DNA from: Leminorella grimontii ATCC 33999 = DSM 5078
GTDB taxonomy: Bacteria > Pseudomonadota > Gammaproteobacteria > Enterobacterales > Enterobacteriaceae
DNA: 50,479 nt
Reading direction: 5' to 3'
NCBI RefSeq assembly: GCF_000439085.1
Contig: NZ_AUUA01000019.1
Coordinates: forward strand, 1 to 50,479
Shown here: positions 25,350 to 35,497 of the stretch, one piece after another
How the letters are laid out: the number at the start of each line of letters is the position of its first letter
How positions within the stretch are numbered: position 1 is the stretch's first letter
Notes under the pieces: generated by a model
The model's input: only the letters and a program-made list of their open reading frames with translations
The model's database searches: none
Told to the model about the DNA's origin: nothing
Made by a program: the position numbers and the translations under genes

Positions 25350-28226
25350 TTATTGGTATTCAGATATCGGCACGCAGGAGCAAAATAAATTCCTGTCGCC
25401 GTAGACGTCATCCAGCCGCTTAACCGTCGGCCAGTACTTGTTGTCCAGCGCGGCCAGAGACGGAAAAACCGCCTGCTCTCGACTATAGGGATGCGGCCAC
25501 TCGCAAACCAGCTCTTCCTGTACGTGCGGCGCGTTGACCAGCGGGTTGTCATCCAGCGGCCATTCGCCGTCCTGAACGCGACGAATTTCCTCACGGATGG
25601 CCAGCATCGCCTCAATAAAGCGGTCAAGCTCGACCTTACTCTCCGACTCCGTCGGTTCCACCATCAGCGTACCGGCGACGGGGAAAGACATGGTTGGCGC
25701 ATGGAATCCGTAGTCAATCAGCCGCTTGGCGATATCCATTTCCGTAATGCCGCTTTCCTCTTTCAGCGGGCGAATGTCCAGAATGCACTCGTGAGCCACC
25801 AGCCCGTCGTTGCCTGAATAGAGCACCGGATAGGCGTCCTTCAGGCGTCTGGCTACGTAGTTGGCGTTTAAAATCGCCACCTGGCTGGCCGCTTTCAGCC
25901 CTTCTGCGCCCATCATGTGAATGTACATCCAGCTGATGGGAAGAATAGAAGCGCTGCCAAAGGGAGCCGCCGATACGGCGCCTAACCGGGAGACGCCCTC
26001 TGGTTGCACCACGCTGTGGCCGGGGAGATAGGGGGCAAGATGCTTCTTCACGCCAATGGGCCCCATGCCCGGGCCGCCGCCGCCGTGAGGGATGCTGAAC
26101 GTTTTATGCAAGTTGAGGTGAGATACGTCCGCACCGATATAGCCGGGCGTAGTGATCCCCACCTGCGCGTTCATGTTGGCGCCATCGAGATATACCTGAC
26201 CGCCGAACTCATGGACAATCCGGCACACTTCTCGGATCGTCTCTTCATAAACGCCGTGAGTCGAGGGATAGGTCACCATGATGCAGGACAGCGCTTTACC
26301 GTGCTGAGACGCCTTTTCCCGCAGGTCCGCCAAATCAATGTTGCCCTGCTTATCGCAGGCTACGACTACCACCGTCATCCCCGCCATCTGCGCCGAGGCA
26401 GGGTTAGTGCCGTGCGCGGAACTTGGAATGAGGCAAACGTGACGATGCCCTTCACCGCGGGCGGCATGGTAGCGGCGAATGGTCAGAAGCCCCGCATACT
26501 CGCCCTGCGCGCCGGAGTTTGGCTGCATGCACACGGCGTCATAGCCGGTAATAAGCGCCAACCACTGGGAAAGCTGGTTCAGCATGATGTGATACCCCTG
26601 CGCCTGCTCCGGCGGGCAGAACGGGTGCAGCTCGGCGAACTCAGGCCAGGTAATCGGGATCATTTCCGCCGCCGCATTCAGCTTCATAGTGCAAGAACCC
26701 AGCGGGATCATGGCCTGATCCAGCGCCAAATCCTTACGCGCCAGGCGGTGCAGGTAGCGCATCATCTCCGTTTCGCTGTGATAGCGATTGAAAACCGGAT
26801 GGGTCAGAATGGGGTTCTGACGCAGCGCTGACGCCGGCATCGAACGGCTTTGCGCCATGCACCGTGCGTCAAGCGCGTCGATATCCAGCGCACGGCTGTC
26901 GCCGATCAGCACGTCAAACAGCGTATTGACGTCGTCCAGCGTTGTGGTTTCGTCCAGCGTAATGCCCACCGCGCCGTGCAGATCGGCGCGCAGGTTAACG
27001 CCGAAGCTTAGCGCGCGCGTAAGCAGCGCCTCTTTGTCCTCGACCTCTACGCACAGCGTGTCAAACCAGGTGTCGTAGCGAAGCTTCAGTCCCTTTTGCT
27101 TGAGGCCTTCGGCCAGGATGTCCGCCAGGCGGTGAATGCGTAAAGCGATACGCTTAAGCCCCTCAGGGCCGTGATATACGGCGTAGAATCCCGCCATATT
27201 GGCCAGCAGCACCTGAGACGTACAGATATTTGAGTTAGCCTTCTCCCGGCGAATGTGCTGCTCTCGGGTTTGCATCGCCATGCGCAGCGCCGTTTTGCCT
27301 GCCGCATCGCGGGATACGCCGATGATCCGTCCCGGCATTGAGCGTTTGAATTCATCCCGGCAGGCGAAAAACGCGGCGTGAGGGCCGCCGTACCCCATAG
27401 GAACGCCAAAGCGCTGCGACGAGCCGAACGCGACGTCCACTCCGATGCTGCCGGGAGATTCCAACAGCACCAGCGACATAATGTCCGCCGCTATGCAGGT
27501 AATTACCCCGTCGGCCTTCAGTCGGCTAAAAATGCCTCGACAGTCGTTGATTTGCCCTTCGGTACCGGTCAGTTGAAACAGCGCGCCGAACAGGTCGTCC
27601 TGCTTTACCGCTTCCGCCATCGGCGCGACAACGACGTTAAAGCCGAAGGTTTCCGCGCGCGTTTTTACGACGTCAACGGTCTGCGGATGCACGTCGTCAG
27701 CGACAAAGAAGGTATTCGCCCCTTTGCGCTTGGCTGCCCTCTTGGCCATCGCCATCGCCTCTGCCGCGGCGGTCGCTTCATCCAGCAGCGACGCCGAAGC
27801 CAGATCCAGCCCGGTTAAATCCTGAGTCATCTGCTGAAAGTTTAGCAGCGCCTCCAACCGGCCCTGCGAGACTTCCGGCTGGTAAGGCGTATAGGCGGTA
27901 TACCAACCCGGATTTTCCAGCACGTTGCGCAAAATAACCGGAGGCGTGAACGTCGGGCAGTAGCCCATGCCGATGTAGGACTTATAGCGCTGATTTTGGG
28001 CGGCGATAGCCTTTAGCTCCGCCAGCGCCTGGTGTTCGGTCATGGCGTCGCCGGTTGCGGGCGGATGAGGAAGCTGAATGTCTGCCGGCACAATTTTGCC
28101 GATAAGTTCATCAAGGCTGCCCGCGCCGACGGCTTCCAGCATTTGTCGACGTTCTTTTGAAGAGGGCCCAATGTGGCGTTCAATGAATGACTCACCGTAA
28201 TCAAGCTGTCTAATTGTTTGATTCAT
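25350..28226 (-). CDS. gcvP: Glycine dehydrogenase (decarboxylating), P-protein
   Basis: The PLP enzyme of the glycine cleavage system. It decarboxylates glycine and passes the aminomethyl group to the lipoyl arm of GcvH. The protein has 958 residues (E. coli 957). The PLP lysine lies in H-L-N-L-H-K-T-F near residue 707, followed by the Gly-rich loop [11 protein letters not shown]. The N-terminal half contains the paired PLP-fold domain (F-I-E-R-H-I-G-P near 15). It is the last gene of gcvT-gcvH-gcvP, 26 bp after gcvH. AAGG lies before the ATG. Confidence 0.98.
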   Translation of the reverse strand: MNQTIRQLDYGESFIERHIGPSSKERRQMLEAVGAGSLDELIGKIVPADIQLPHPPATGDAMTEHQALAELKAIAAQNQRYKSYIGMGYCPTFTPPVILRNVLENPGWYTAYTPYQPEVSQGRLEALLNFQQMTQDLTGLDLASASLLDEATAAAEAMAMAKRAAKRKGANTFFVADDVHPQTVDVVKTRAETFGFNVVVAPMAEAVKQDDLFGALFQLTGTEGQINDCRGIFSRLKADGVITCIAADIMSLVLLESPGSIGVDVAFGSSQRFGVPMGYGGPHAAFFACRDEFKRSMPGRIIGVSRDAAGKTALRMAMQTREQHIRREKANSNICTSQVLLANMAGFYAVYHGPEGLKRIALRIHRLADILAEGLKQKGLKLRYDTWFDTLCVEVEDKEALLTRALSFGVNLRADLHGAVGITLDETTTLDDVNTLFDVLIGDSRALDIDALDARCMAQSRSMPASALRQNPILTHPVFNRYHSETEMMRYLHRLARKDLALDQAMIPLGSCTMKLNAAAEMIPITWPEFAELHPFCPPEQAQGYHIMLNQLSQWLALITGYDAVCMQPNSGAQGEYAGLLTIRRYHAARGEGHRHVCLIPSSAHGTNPASAQMAGMTVVVVACDKQGNIDLADLREKASQHGKALSCIMVTYPSTHGVYEETIREVCRIVHEFGGQVYLDGANMNAQVGITTPGYIGADVSHLNLHKTFSIPHGGGGPGMGPIGVKKHLAPYLPGHSVVQPEGVSRLGAVSAAPFGSASILPISWMYIHMMGAEGLKAASQVAILNANYVARRLKDAYPVLYSGNDGLVAHECILDIRPLKEESGITEMDIAKRLIDYGFHAPTMSFPVAGTLMVEPTESESKVELDRFIEAMLAIREEIRRVQDGEWPLDDNPLVNAPHVQEELVCEWPHPYSREQAVFPSLAALDNKYWPTVKRLDDVYGDRNLFCSCVPISEYQ

Positions 28227-28252
28227 TGCATAACCTTCCAGAGTAAGGGGCC

Positions 28253-28642
28253 CTATTCGTCTTCAAGCGTGGACTGATAGCCCTGCGCGTCCAGCAGCTC
28301 GTTGATTTCGCTTACGTTGCTGGCCTTAATGCGAAACAGCCAGCCGCCCTCATAGGGTTCGCTGTTCACTAACTCTGGCGATAACTCCAGTTCGCCGTTC
28401 ACTTCAACTATTTCGCCGCTTATAGGCGCATAAATATCGGACGCGGCCTTCACTGATTCAGCGACCGCGCACTCTTCGCCGACGGAAACTTCCCTGCCCA
28501 CCTCCGGCAGTTCAACAAACACCATGTCCCCCAGAAGGTGCTGCGCATGGTCGGTAATTCCCACGCAATAAACGCCATCCTGTTCTTCACGAATCCACTC
28601 GTGAGACGTCGCATACTTCAGCTCAGCAGGTACATTACTCAT
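28253..28642 (-). CDS. gcvH: Glycine cleavage system H protein
   Basis: The mobile lipoyl carrier that shuttles the aminomethyl group between GcvP, GcvT and Lpd. It has 129 residues, as in E. coli, with the lipoylated Lys65 in [15 protein letters not shown] precedes the ATG. It lies between gcvT (76 bp gap) and gcvP (26 bp gap). Confidence 0.98.
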   Translation of the reverse strand: MSNVPAELKYATSHEWIREEQDGVYCVGITDHAQHLLGDMVFVELPEVGREVSVGEECAVAESVKAASDIYAPISGEIVEVNGELELSPELVNSEPYEGGWLFRIKASNVSEINELLDAQGYQSTLEDE

Positions 28643-28718
28643 GTCGTTCTCCGTTATTTAAGGTCCACTATTTAAAGTTCAACGCTCCACGCGTTCATGG
28701 GTGATTCAGGGTTAATAA

Positions 28719-29813
28719 TTACAATATAGATTTGCCGTGGCGGACAAAGCCCGGTTTCACGACCCGCACCGGCATCTCACGGCTGCGGATGGGAACAATC
28801 GCCGACTCTCCGATGGACGAGGGCACGCGCGCCAAAGCGATGCTGTAGCCTAGCGTCGGCGAAAACGTACCGCTGGTGATCACGCCTTCCTGAACGTTTC
28901 CCTGACCGTCGCCAAACGTCACCGGCAGGCCGGCGCGCAGAACGCCCTTTTCGGTCATTACCAGCCCAACCAGCTTCTCATGCTGACGCTCGCGTTGGGC
29001 CTCAAGGCTCGCTCGCCCGATAAAGTCGCGGGAGGCAGGCTCCCAGGCGATGGTCCATCCCATGTTCGCCGCCAGCGGAGAAACGCTTTCATCCATATCC
29101 TGCCCGTAAAGGTTCATGCCCGCTTCAAGACGCAGCGTATCGCGTGCGCCGAGGCCGCAGGGCGCAACGCCCTCTGCCATCAGCGCCTGCCAGCAGCCAT
29201 CCAGCGCCTCAGTCGGCATCATCAGCTCATAGCCGTCTTCGCCGGTATAGCCGGTGGTCGCCACAAACAGGCTGCCGGCCTGAAGGCCAAAAAACGGCTT
29301 CATTCCGGCAACGGCGCTGCGCTGCTCCTCGGTCATGATTCGGGCGGCCTTTTCTTTAGCCTCAGGCCCCTGTACTGCGATCATGCCAAGATCGTCTCTT
29401 ACCTGAACCTCCACGCCGTACGGGCGAGCGTGTTCGGTTATCCAGTCCAGGTCTTTTTCACGCGTGGCCGAATTGACGATAACGCGGAAATAGTCCTCCG
29501 CCAGAAAATAGACAATCAGATCGTCAATAACGCCGCCGGAGGCGTTCAACATCCCGCTGTAGAGCGCTTTCCCCGGCTGAGTCAGCCGAGCGACGTCGTT
29601 TGCCAACAGGTAACGTAAAAACTCACGCGTACGGGCGCCGTGCAGGTCGACTATCGTCATATGTGAAACGTCGAACATACCGGCATGCTTTCTAACCGCG
29701 TGGTGTTCATCAATTTGGGAACCGTAGTTGAGGGGCATCATCCAGCCGTGGAAATCGACCATGCGGGCGCCGCACGCCAGATGTCGTTGATACAGAGGGG
29801 TTTGCTTCGTCAT
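28719..29813 (-). CDS. gcvT: Aminomethyltransferase, T-protein
   Basis: Moves the aminomethyl carbon from GcvH to tetrahydrofolate, releasing ammonia and making 5,10-methylene-THF. It has 364 residues (E. coli 364). Folate-site motifs include M-F-D-V-S-H-M near residue 46, D-D-L-I-V-Y near 96, and G-Y-T-G-E-D-G-Y-E near 193. AGAGGA precedes the ATG. It heads the gcvTHP operon. In E. coli the operon is controlled by GcvA/GcvR, Lrp and PurR; no such site was securely identified here. Confidence 0.97.
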   Translation of the reverse strand: MTKQTPLYQRHLACGARMVDFHGWMMPLNYGSQIDEHHAVRKHAGMFDVSHMTIVDLHGARTREFLRYLLANDVARLTQPGKALYSGMLNASGGVIDDLIVYFLAEDYFRVIVNSATREKDLDWITEHARPYGVEVQVRDDLGMIAVQGPEAKEKAARIMTEEQRSAVAGMKPFFGLQAGSLFVATTGYTGEDGYELMMPTEALDGCWQALMAEGVAPCGLGARDTLRLEAGMNLYGQDMDESVSPLAANMGWTIAWEPASRDFIGRASLEAQRERQHEKLVGLVMTEKGVLRAGLPVTFGDGQGNVQEGVITSGTFSPTLGYSIALARVPSSIGESAIVPIRSREMPVRVVKPGFVRHGKSIL

Positions 29814-30140
29814 GATATCCTCTTTTACCGTTTTAAACGCGCCAGCGGCCGTCGGAACCGCTGCGATGCGTGTAATGATATTTTGAAGAATTTGTTAATT
29901 ATTATCGCAACATGTAAACAATTGCTATCATGCAGTACTTTTGCTGACCATACTGCGTTTTTCTGCACAGAAATCGCCATTGCCTTCGACAGGTAAAAAT
30001 AGAAACGGCTATCCCATCGTGGTTAATCTATTGATAAAAAAGTTTTTAACCGCGATTTCGGATTAGAAAAAATAATGAATAAAGTTTGTAGGGATTAGAA
30101 TTTTTCATCGCTGAACGCAGACTGGTTCGAACGGGGAGAG
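29814..30140. other. Intergenic region upstream of gcvT
   Basis: This AT-rich stretch is the gcvT promoter region; it begins after the ubiI terminator hairpin. I saw no glycine-riboswitch core and no PurR-type palindrome. GcvA/Lrp binding is expected from the E. coli operon but is not provable by eye. Confidence 0.45.
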
Positions 30141-30167
30141 AAATGCCGCCCCGTTACGACGGGGCGG
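30141..30167 (-). terminator. Terminator after ubiI
   Basis: CCGCCCCGT pairs with ACGGGGCGG around a 4-base loop, a perfect 9-bp GC stem 26 bp after the ubiI stop. CATTTCTC follows on the minus strand, a weak T tract. Confidence 0.65.
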
Positions 30168-30192
30168 AGAAGTTTACACATGAGATATTGGG

Positions 30193-31401
30193 CTATTCTC
30201 CATTACGAAGCCACTCGGGTAGGTCATTAAGCCCCATTGCCTGATGAACCAAATGAGGCTTCACGCCCGGCAGGGTATCGGCCAGCTTCAGGCCGACGTC
30301 TCTAAGCAATTTCTTCGCCGGGTTATCGCCGTCAAACAGCGTTTTGAACCCCTGCATCGCGGCCAGCATAGCCGCCGCGCTGCGCTTACGGCTGCGCTCA
30401 TAGCGCCGCAGGTAGAAGTAGTTGCCGAGATCTTTTCCTTCCTTCTGTAAGCGCTTTACTTCCGCTATCAGGCAGGCGGCGTCCATAAAGCCAAGATTGG
30501 CCCCTTGCCCCGCCAGCGGATGAACGGTGTGGGCGGCGTCGCCCACCAGCGCAAGCCGCTGAGCGGCAAAGCTCCTGGCATAGCGGGCCACGAGCGGGAA
30601 CACTCTGCGCTCGCTGACGACGCGACAGCGGCCAAGCCGGTTGTCAAACGCAATGCCGAGCTGATGGTTGAACTGCTCGTCATCCAGCTCCTGCATCCGA
30701 CGCGCCTTTTCCGGCGGCAGAGACCAGACGATGGAACAGAGGTTGCTTTTCCATAGCGGAAGAAACGCCAAAATACCGTCGGAATGAAACGCCTGACGCG
30801 CGCATCCGCCGTGCTCTTCGTCGGTTGAAACGGTAGCAACCAGGGCATGGTGACCGTAGTCGCGAAAGGTCAGTGGAATGTCCGCCTGTTTGCGCAACCA
30901 GGAGTCCGCGCCGTCGGCGCCGACCACCAGCCGCCCGCTCAGCATACGTCCGTCCTCAAGCGTAATAAACGCTTCATTTTCCCCCCAGGCGACCTGCTTA
31001 AGCCGGGCAGGAGCAAGAAGGCTCACGTCCGCCGCCGCCTTGGCCTTTTGCCACAGCGCGCCGTGGATCGCCGCATTCTCAATAATGTGCCCCAGATGGC
31101 TGTGACCTGAGTCTTCGGCGCGAAACGTAATGCGCCCAAAGCTGTCGCGATCCCAGACTTCCATGGTCGCATAAGGGCTAACGCGCCTGGCGACAACGTC
31201 TTGCCATACGCCGAGGCGAGAGAGATATCGCTCGCTGGCGGCGTTGATCGCTGAAACCCGAAGCGTCGGATCGGCCGGCAGTTCATCGTTCGGCACCTGA
31301 TGTTCAATAACCGCGATCCTAAGCCCGCTGCCGCTCAGGCCGCAGGCTAGTGAAAGCCCCACCATGCCGCCGCCGGCAATAATAATGTCATAAGCATGCA
31401 T
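30193..31401 (-). CDS. ubiI: Ubiquinone biosynthesis C5-hydroxylase UbiI (VisC)
   Basis: An FAD monooxygenase that hydroxylates C5 of the ubiquinone ring. It has 402 residues (E. coli 400). The dinucleotide motif G-G-G-M-V-G-L-S-L-A lies near residue 10, the NAD(P)H motif D-G-A-D-S near 165, and the FAD-ribityl motif G-D-A-A-H-T-V-H-P-L-A-G-Q-G near 282. It is the last gene of the ygfB-pepP-ubiH-ubiI operon and starts 11 bp after ubiH. The order distinguishes it from its paralogue UbiH. Confidence 0.93.
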   Translation of the reverse strand: MHAYDIIIAGGGMVGLSLACGLSGSGLRIAVIEHQVPNDELPADPTLRVSAINAASERYLSRLGVWQDVVARRVSPYATMEVWDRDSFGRITFRAEDSGHSHLGHIIENAAIHGALWQKAKAAADVSLLAPARLKQVAWGENEAFITLEDGRMLSGRLVVGADGADSWLRKQADIPLTFRDYGHHALVATVSTDEEHGGCARQAFHSDGILAFLPLWKSNLCSIVWSLPPEKARRMQELDDEQFNHQLGIAFDNRLGRCRVVSERRVFPLVARYARSFAAQRLALVGDAAHTVHPLAGQGANLGFMDAACLIAEVKRLQKEGKDLGNYFYLRRYERSRKRSAAAMLAAMQGFKTLFDGDNPAKKLLRDVGLKLADTLPGVKPHLVHQAMGLNDLPEWLRNGE

Positions 31402-31412
31402 AAACCGTTGCC

Positions 31413-32594
31413 CTATCGTTTAACCCAACCAAGGGTTCTGTATGCAAGGGGCAGCCTAAGCAGTTTGCAGCTGTCCATTGCGATTAAGCCCAGATTTCTC
31501 GCGACCGCTAAAGGCGCGTGGCGGTTGGCGAACAGGTGGACTAAACCATCCGTCAGCCCGATCGTCGCCTTTCTGTCCGACTCGCGGCGCAGGCGGTAGC
31601 GGCGCAGCGTACGATAGCCGCCAACGTCCTCTCCCTGTTTTGACGCTTCCACCAGCGTTTCAGCCAAAGAAATCACGTCGCGCAGCCCCAGATTAAAGCC
31701 CTGACCGGCGATGGGGTGCAGCGTTTGGGCGGCGTTGCCAACCAGCGCAAGCCGATGGCTCACTTCCTGACGCGCCGTTCTCAGTCGCAGCGGATAGCCG
31801 TGCCGCTCCCCGACCGACAAAATTTCGCCTAACCGCCAGCCAAACGCCGACTGTAGTTCACCAATAAAACGCCGCTCACTCCAAGCCATAGCCTCCTGGC
31901 GCCTTGATTCATCAATACACCAGACCAGAGACATTCGCCCCTTTGACATCGGCAGCAGCGCCAGCGGGCCCTGTGCGGTAAAGCGCTCAAACGCGCGGCC
32001 CTGATGAGGTTCTGCGGTGGTCACGTTGGCAATCAGCGCCGTCTGCCCGTAGTTTTCTTCATCCCACTCCACGCCCAGAGACGCCGCGACGGCGGAAAAC
32101 GAGCCGTCTGCCGCAACCAGCAGCGAAGAGGCAATACGCTCGCCGTCGTTAAGCTCAACGGTGACCGAATTGCCATCGTGTTCGCTGGCAACCACCTTTG
32201 CCGGGCAGCGAAGCGTAACGTTAGGCGCATGTTCCAACAGGGAAAACAGCCGTCGGCCCGCTTCGTGCAGTTCAACCACCTGCCCCAGCGCAGACAGGCC
32301 GTAGTCGCTGGCGTTCAGGGTCGCCATCCCCCCGTGACCGCGATCGCTAACCTGCACCGTCTTTATCGGCGTCGCTTCGCGCGACAGCAAAGACCAGCAC
32401 CCGATGCGTTCAAGCTGTTGACACGTACCCTGCGCCAGCGCGATAGCGCGGGCGTCAAAGCCGGGATGGGCCAGTTCATCGGGGCGCTGCGCTTCGATAA
32501 GCGTAACGGCGATACGGCCCTCGCCAAGCCGGGATAATGCCAGCGCCAACGTTGCGCCCGCCATTCCCCCACCGACGATCGTTACCGCATTCAT
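31413..32594 (-). CDS. ubiH: Ubiquinone biosynthesis C1-hydroxylase UbiH
   Basis: An FAD monooxygenase that hydroxylates C1 of the octaprenylphenol ring in ubiquinone synthesis. It has 393 residues (E. coli 392). The N-terminal G-G-G-M-A-G-A-T-L-A is the FAD fold; A-D-G-S-F-S lies near 164 and G-N-A-A-Q-T-L-H-P-I-A-G-Q-G near 280. It ends in T-L-G-W-V-K-R, as E. coli UbiH ends in T-L-G-W-V-A-R. Its ATG overlaps the pepP stop by 4 bp, so translation is coupled. Confidence 0.95.
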   Translation of the reverse strand: MNAVTIVGGGMAGATLALALSRLGEGRIAVTLIEAQRPDELAHPGFDARAIALAQGTCQQLERIGCWSLLSREATPIKTVQVSDRGHGGMATLNASDYGLSALGQVVELHEAGRRLFSLLEHAPNVTLRCPAKVVASEHDGNSVTVELNDGERIASSLLVAADGSFSAVAASLGVEWDEENYGQTALIANVTTAEPHQGRAFERFTAQGPLALLPMSKGRMSLVWCIDESRRQEAMAWSERRFIGELQSAFGWRLGEILSVGERHGYPLRLRTARQEVSHRLALVGNAAQTLHPIAGQGFNLGLRDVISLAETLVEASKQGEDVGGYRTLRRYRLRRESDRKATIGLTDGLVHLFANRHAPLAVARNLGLIAMDSCKLLRLPLAYRTLGWVKR

Positions 32595-33913
32595 CGACGG
32601 GCTCCGGCCATAAGAGCTTCGATATCGTCCGGCTCTTTCACTACGCCGGAGGTCAAAATTTCACTTCCCTGCTCGGTAATCAGCACGTTGTCCTCGATGC
32701 GCACGCCGATGCCGCGAAATTCAACGGGCACGTCAGCATCGGGCACAATATACAGGCCCGGTTCAACCGTCAGTACCATGCCCGGCTCCAGCAGGCGACC
32801 GCGATTAGAAGTGCCGTAGTCGCCCACGTCGTGAACGTCCAGGCCTAGCCAGTGGCTCAGGCCGTGCATGTAAAAACGCTGATGGGCCTTGTCCACTATC
32901 AGTTGTTCCACGTCCCCGGTCAGTACGCCGGCTTCAACCAGCCCGGTAAGCATGACCCGAATAACCTCTTCGTTCGCCTGACGGATGCTGTTTCCGGCCG
33001 TTAACAGCGACAGCGCTTTATATTGGGAAGCCAGCACGATGTCGTAAATCGTACGCTGGGCGGGCGTAAATTTGCCGCTGACGGGAAAGGTGCGCGTAAT
33101 GTCGCCGGCGTAGCCCTGATACTCGCACCCGGCGTCAATCAGCACTAAATCCCCTTCTTTCAGCAGCGACTCGTTTTCCGTGTAGTGCAGAATGCAGGCG
33201 TTTTCTCCCGAGCCGACGATAGTGTTATAGGCCGGGTAGCGGGCGCCGTGGCGAGTAAACTCGTGGTGGATTTCGGCTTCAAGATGGTATTCATACATGC
33301 CCGGCCGACAGCGCTCCATGGCGCGGGTATGGGCCTTGGCGGTAATTTCCCCCGCCTTTCGCATAACGGCTATCTCTTCTTGAGACTTAAACAGGCGCAT
33401 TTCATGCAGCCAAGGCCGCCAGTCCGTGACGGTCGCCGGCGCTTTCAGATTTTGACGAGCGCCCTTGCGCAGCTTTTCCAATGCGCTAAACACCGCCCGA
33501 TCGGCAAAGTCGTACAGCCCTTGGGCGTGATAAACCACGTCCAATCCGTTTAGCAGCAGATGCAGCTGCTGAGGCATATCGTCCCACGGCAGCGCGCGAT
33601 TGACGCCGAGCTTATCTAACGCCGCCTCTTGCCCCAGGCGGCGGCCGAACCAAACCTCGGCCGTCAGATCGCGAACGCGATTAAACAGAACGCTGTGGCT
33701 GTGAGACTCATCGCTTTTTATCAGCACCAGTGCCGCTTCCGGTTCGTTAAAGCCCGTCAGATACCAAAAGTCGCTATCTTGGCGAAACGGATATTCGGTG
33801 TCAGCGCTTCTGGTGCGCTCCGGCGCGGCAAAAACGATCGCCGCGCTGCCTGCCGCCATTTTAGCTAATAGCTTTTCACGGCGGCGCTGAAACTCAGGTA
33901 ATGAAATAGTCAC
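32591..33913 (-). CDS. pepP: Xaa-Pro aminopeptidase PepP
   Basis: Removes N-terminal residues preceding proline; an M24 'pita-bread' metallopeptidase of the cytoplasm. The protein has 440 residues (E. coli 441). The dinuclear metal ligands lie in D-A-G-C-E-Y-Q-G-Y-A-G-D-I-T near 260-271, H-G-L-S-H-W-L-G near 354, T-V-E-P-G-L near 383 and R-I-E-D-N near 406. The start codon is GTG at 33913. It lies 30 bp after ygfB and overlaps ubiH. Confidence 0.96.
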   Translation of the reverse strand: MTISLPEFQRRREKLLAKMAAGSAAIVFAAPERTRSADTEYPFRQDSDFWYLTGFNEPEAALVLIKSDESHSHSVLFNRVRDLTAEVWFGRRLGQEAALDKLGVNRALPWDDMPQQLHLLLNGLDVVYHAQGLYDFADRAVFSALEKLRKGARQNLKAPATVTDWRPWLHEMRLFKSQEEIAVMRKAGEITAKAHTRAMERCRPGMYEYHLEAEIHHEFTRHGARYPAYNTIVGSGENACILHYTENESLLKEGDLVLIDAGCEYQGYAGDITRTFPVSGKFTPAQRTIYDIVLASQYKALSLLTAGNSIRQANEEVIRVMLTGLVEAGVLTGDVEQLIVDKAHQRFYMHGLSHWLGLDVHDVGDYGTSNRGRLLEPGMVLTVEPGLYIVPDADVPVEFRGIGVRIEDNVLITEQGSEILTSGVVKEPDDIEALMAGARR

Positions 33914-33943
33914 GTGTTTGCCCTTTCAACGTTCAATGTTTTT

Positions 33944-34519
33944 TCAATGCAGCGTCGGCTTGCCGTTTTGGGCCCCGGAGGCGGAAAGCTTGGCGAAATC
34001 GGTATGGCACAGCATCGCGGCCATTCGAACGTATTCCCGAATTTCCTCAAAGGAGAGTTCGAGCTCTTCGGCGTCGTCGTCCTCTTCGTAGCCGAGCTGC
34101 GCAATGTTACGCAAATCGGCAATCGCCTCACCGACTTCGCCCTTCGCCTGGCCAAGCTTCGGCTGCATCATGCCCAGCCCTAGCAGAAAGTGGTTTACCC
34201 AGCCGCCCAGCGCGTCGATGCGCTCGTAGATAGAGGCGTCGTCATCGGGGATAAGCATTTCAAAGCTAAAACCGTCCTCTTCCAACTCTTCCTTCGTCTC
34301 TTCGTAAAGCCCTTTCACCAAGTCGCCCAAAGGATAACCAAAGGCCAGACCGTCATTGGTCAGGTCGTGCACCATAACGACCCAACTGCCGTCGTTGCAG
34401 CCTCCGCACAGAAGGCCGCTCAGCAGGCCGTGCATCTCGGCGGCGGTCAACGCGACGTTTTGCTGCGCCAGTGCGGCATTGATAGACTGATAAGAGGGAA
34501 GTGAGTTTTCGGACGCCAT
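33944..34519 (-). CDS. ygfB: YgfB/YecA-family (UPF0149) protein
   Basis: A 191-residue acidic helical protein of the UPF0149 family; in Pseudomonas a homologue modulates beta-lactamase control, while its general function is unknown. It shows the family features L-H-G-L-L-S-G-L-L-C-G-G near residue 34 and F-L-L-G-L-G near 122. The ATG at 34519 gives the usual N-terminus; an upstream start six codons earlier is less likely. It heads ygfB-pepP-ubiH-ubiI and is divergent from zapA. Confidence 0.9.
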   Translation of the reverse strand: MASENSLPSYQSINAALAQQNVALTAAEMHGLLSGLLCGGCNDGSWVVMVHDLTNDGLAFGYPLGDLVKGLYEETKEELEEDGFSFEMLIPDDDASIYERIDALGGWVNHFLLGLGMMQPKLGQAKGEVGEAIADLRNIAQLGYEEDDDAEELELSFEEIREYVRMAAMLCHTDFAKLSASGAQNGKPTLH

Positions 34520-34586
34520 TGCGTTTACCACCGTCAAAAAAGAATGAGTTACCGCTATGCTACCACCAACGTCATAATCGGGAAAC

Positions 34587-34618
34587 TTGAGCCGTAGCGG
34601 GCGAGTGTTTGGTATAAT
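34587..34618 (+). promoter_or_regulatory. Extended -10 promoter for zapA
   Basis: TGGTATAAT (34610-34618) is a perfect extended -10 element. TTGAGC at 34587-34592 is a poor -35 box at 20-bp spacing. Transcription would start about 230 bp before zapA and would carry repeat copy B in the leader RNA. Confidence 0.55.
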
Positions 34619-34669
34619 CGCTATTGTTTGTTAAATTATAGCCGTCCGAGCGCATTGGCATTCGGGCTT

Positions 34670-34794
34670 ATACTCTATGAATTTCAAGTTGCAGGAAGAG
34701 GGCAAGAGAGTGAATCCCAATGAGCTTACTCTAGTAAGTGATTCGGGTGAACGAACTCAGCCAACGCGCCTGCAGCTTGAAAAACGACGAGTAT
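34670..34794. repeat. Palindromic intergenic repeat, copy B
   Basis: A 125-bp copy of the same element as at 15977 and 39039. It has long terminal inverted repeats (ATACTC..TTTCAAGTTGCAGG against CCTGCAGCTTGAAA..GAGTAT) and the central AGCTTAC/GTAAGT hairpin. It is the most diverged of the three and lies in the zapA leader, ending 59 bp before the zapA start. Confidence 0.85.
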
Positions 34795-34853
34795 AGGCGT
34801 TTTTTCATTGGTTAGGCGCAGCGGGCGTTCCCCGCTCCCGGCAGGAAGGTAAC

Positions 34854-35183
34854 ATGTCAGCACAACCTGTAGATATACAGATTTTAGGTAAGTCTCTGCG
34901 GATCAACTGCCCGCAGGAACAGCGTGAAGCTCTCAGCCGGGCGGCGGCCGACCTTAACCAGCGCCTGTTGGACTTAAAAGAAAGAACCCGCGTCACGAAC
35001 AGCGAACAGCTTATCCTCACCGCCGCGCTGAATATCAGCTATGAGCTGACTCAGGAAAAAGACAAAACGGATGAATACGCCAAGAGCATGGAAATGCGCA
35101 TCCGCATGCTGCAGGATACAATTGAGCAAGCATTAGTCGAACAGAGTCAAATCTCTCAGCGCCGGAGTGCAAACTTCGAATAA
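34854..35183 (+). CDS. zapA: Cell division protein ZapA
   Basis: ZapA cross-links FtsZ filaments and stabilises the Z ring at midcell. It has 109 residues, as in E. coli. The globular N-terminal domain ([11 protein letters not shown] near residue 5) is followed by a long C-terminal helix that forms the coiled-coil dimer (about 60-100). AGGAAGG lies seven bases before the ATG. The 6S RNA gene follows on the same strand, as in E. coli. Confidence 0.96.
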   Translation: MSAQPVDIQILGKSLRINCPQEQREALSRAAADLNQRLLDLKERTRVTNSEQLILTAALNISYELTQEKDKTDEYAKSMEMRIRMLQDTIEQALVEQSQISQRRSANFE

Positions 35184-35276
35184 ATTCCCTATAATCATTT
35201 TAAGCCATTGCCAAGCGTTGAGAGGTTATGGCTAACTAAGGATTATAGAAAACGTGTTGTACGGGTTCTAAACAGA

Positions 35277-35458
35277 ATTCTCTGAGGTGTGCGTTATCGG
35301 GCCAGTCCCCTGAGCCGATATTTCAAACCAAAAGAATGCGGGTCCTACCTTTTGTGAGCATGCCCGGTCCGTCCGGGAAGCCTGATAACGGTATATTCGC
35401 GTTCACCTTGAACCAAGGGTTCAAGGGTTACAGCCTGAGACGGCACCTCGGAGTTCCC
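35277..35458 (+). ncRNA. ssrS: 6S RNA
   Basis: About 182 nt with the enterobacterial 6S RNA sequence. The closing stem is ATTCTCTGAGGTG against CACCTCGGAG, and the conserved blocks GGGCCAGTCCCCTGAGCCGA, GGTCCGTCC and GAACCAAGGGTTCAAGGGTT are present. The RNA folds as a long hairpin with an open bubble that mimics promoter DNA. It binds sigma70 RNA polymerase in stationary phase, repressing many promoters. The position between zapA and fau is diagnostic. A TATAAT at 35190-35195 may be the -10 of a distal promoter. Confidence 0.96.
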
Positions 35459-35497
35459 CCTTCATCAGCGGTCTAACATCCCTGACGCTTATTATTC

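Noticed and set aside
26004-26831. Plus-strand open frame of 275 codons
   Set aside because: Antisense to gcvP, no ribosome site, His/Arg-rich shadow composition.
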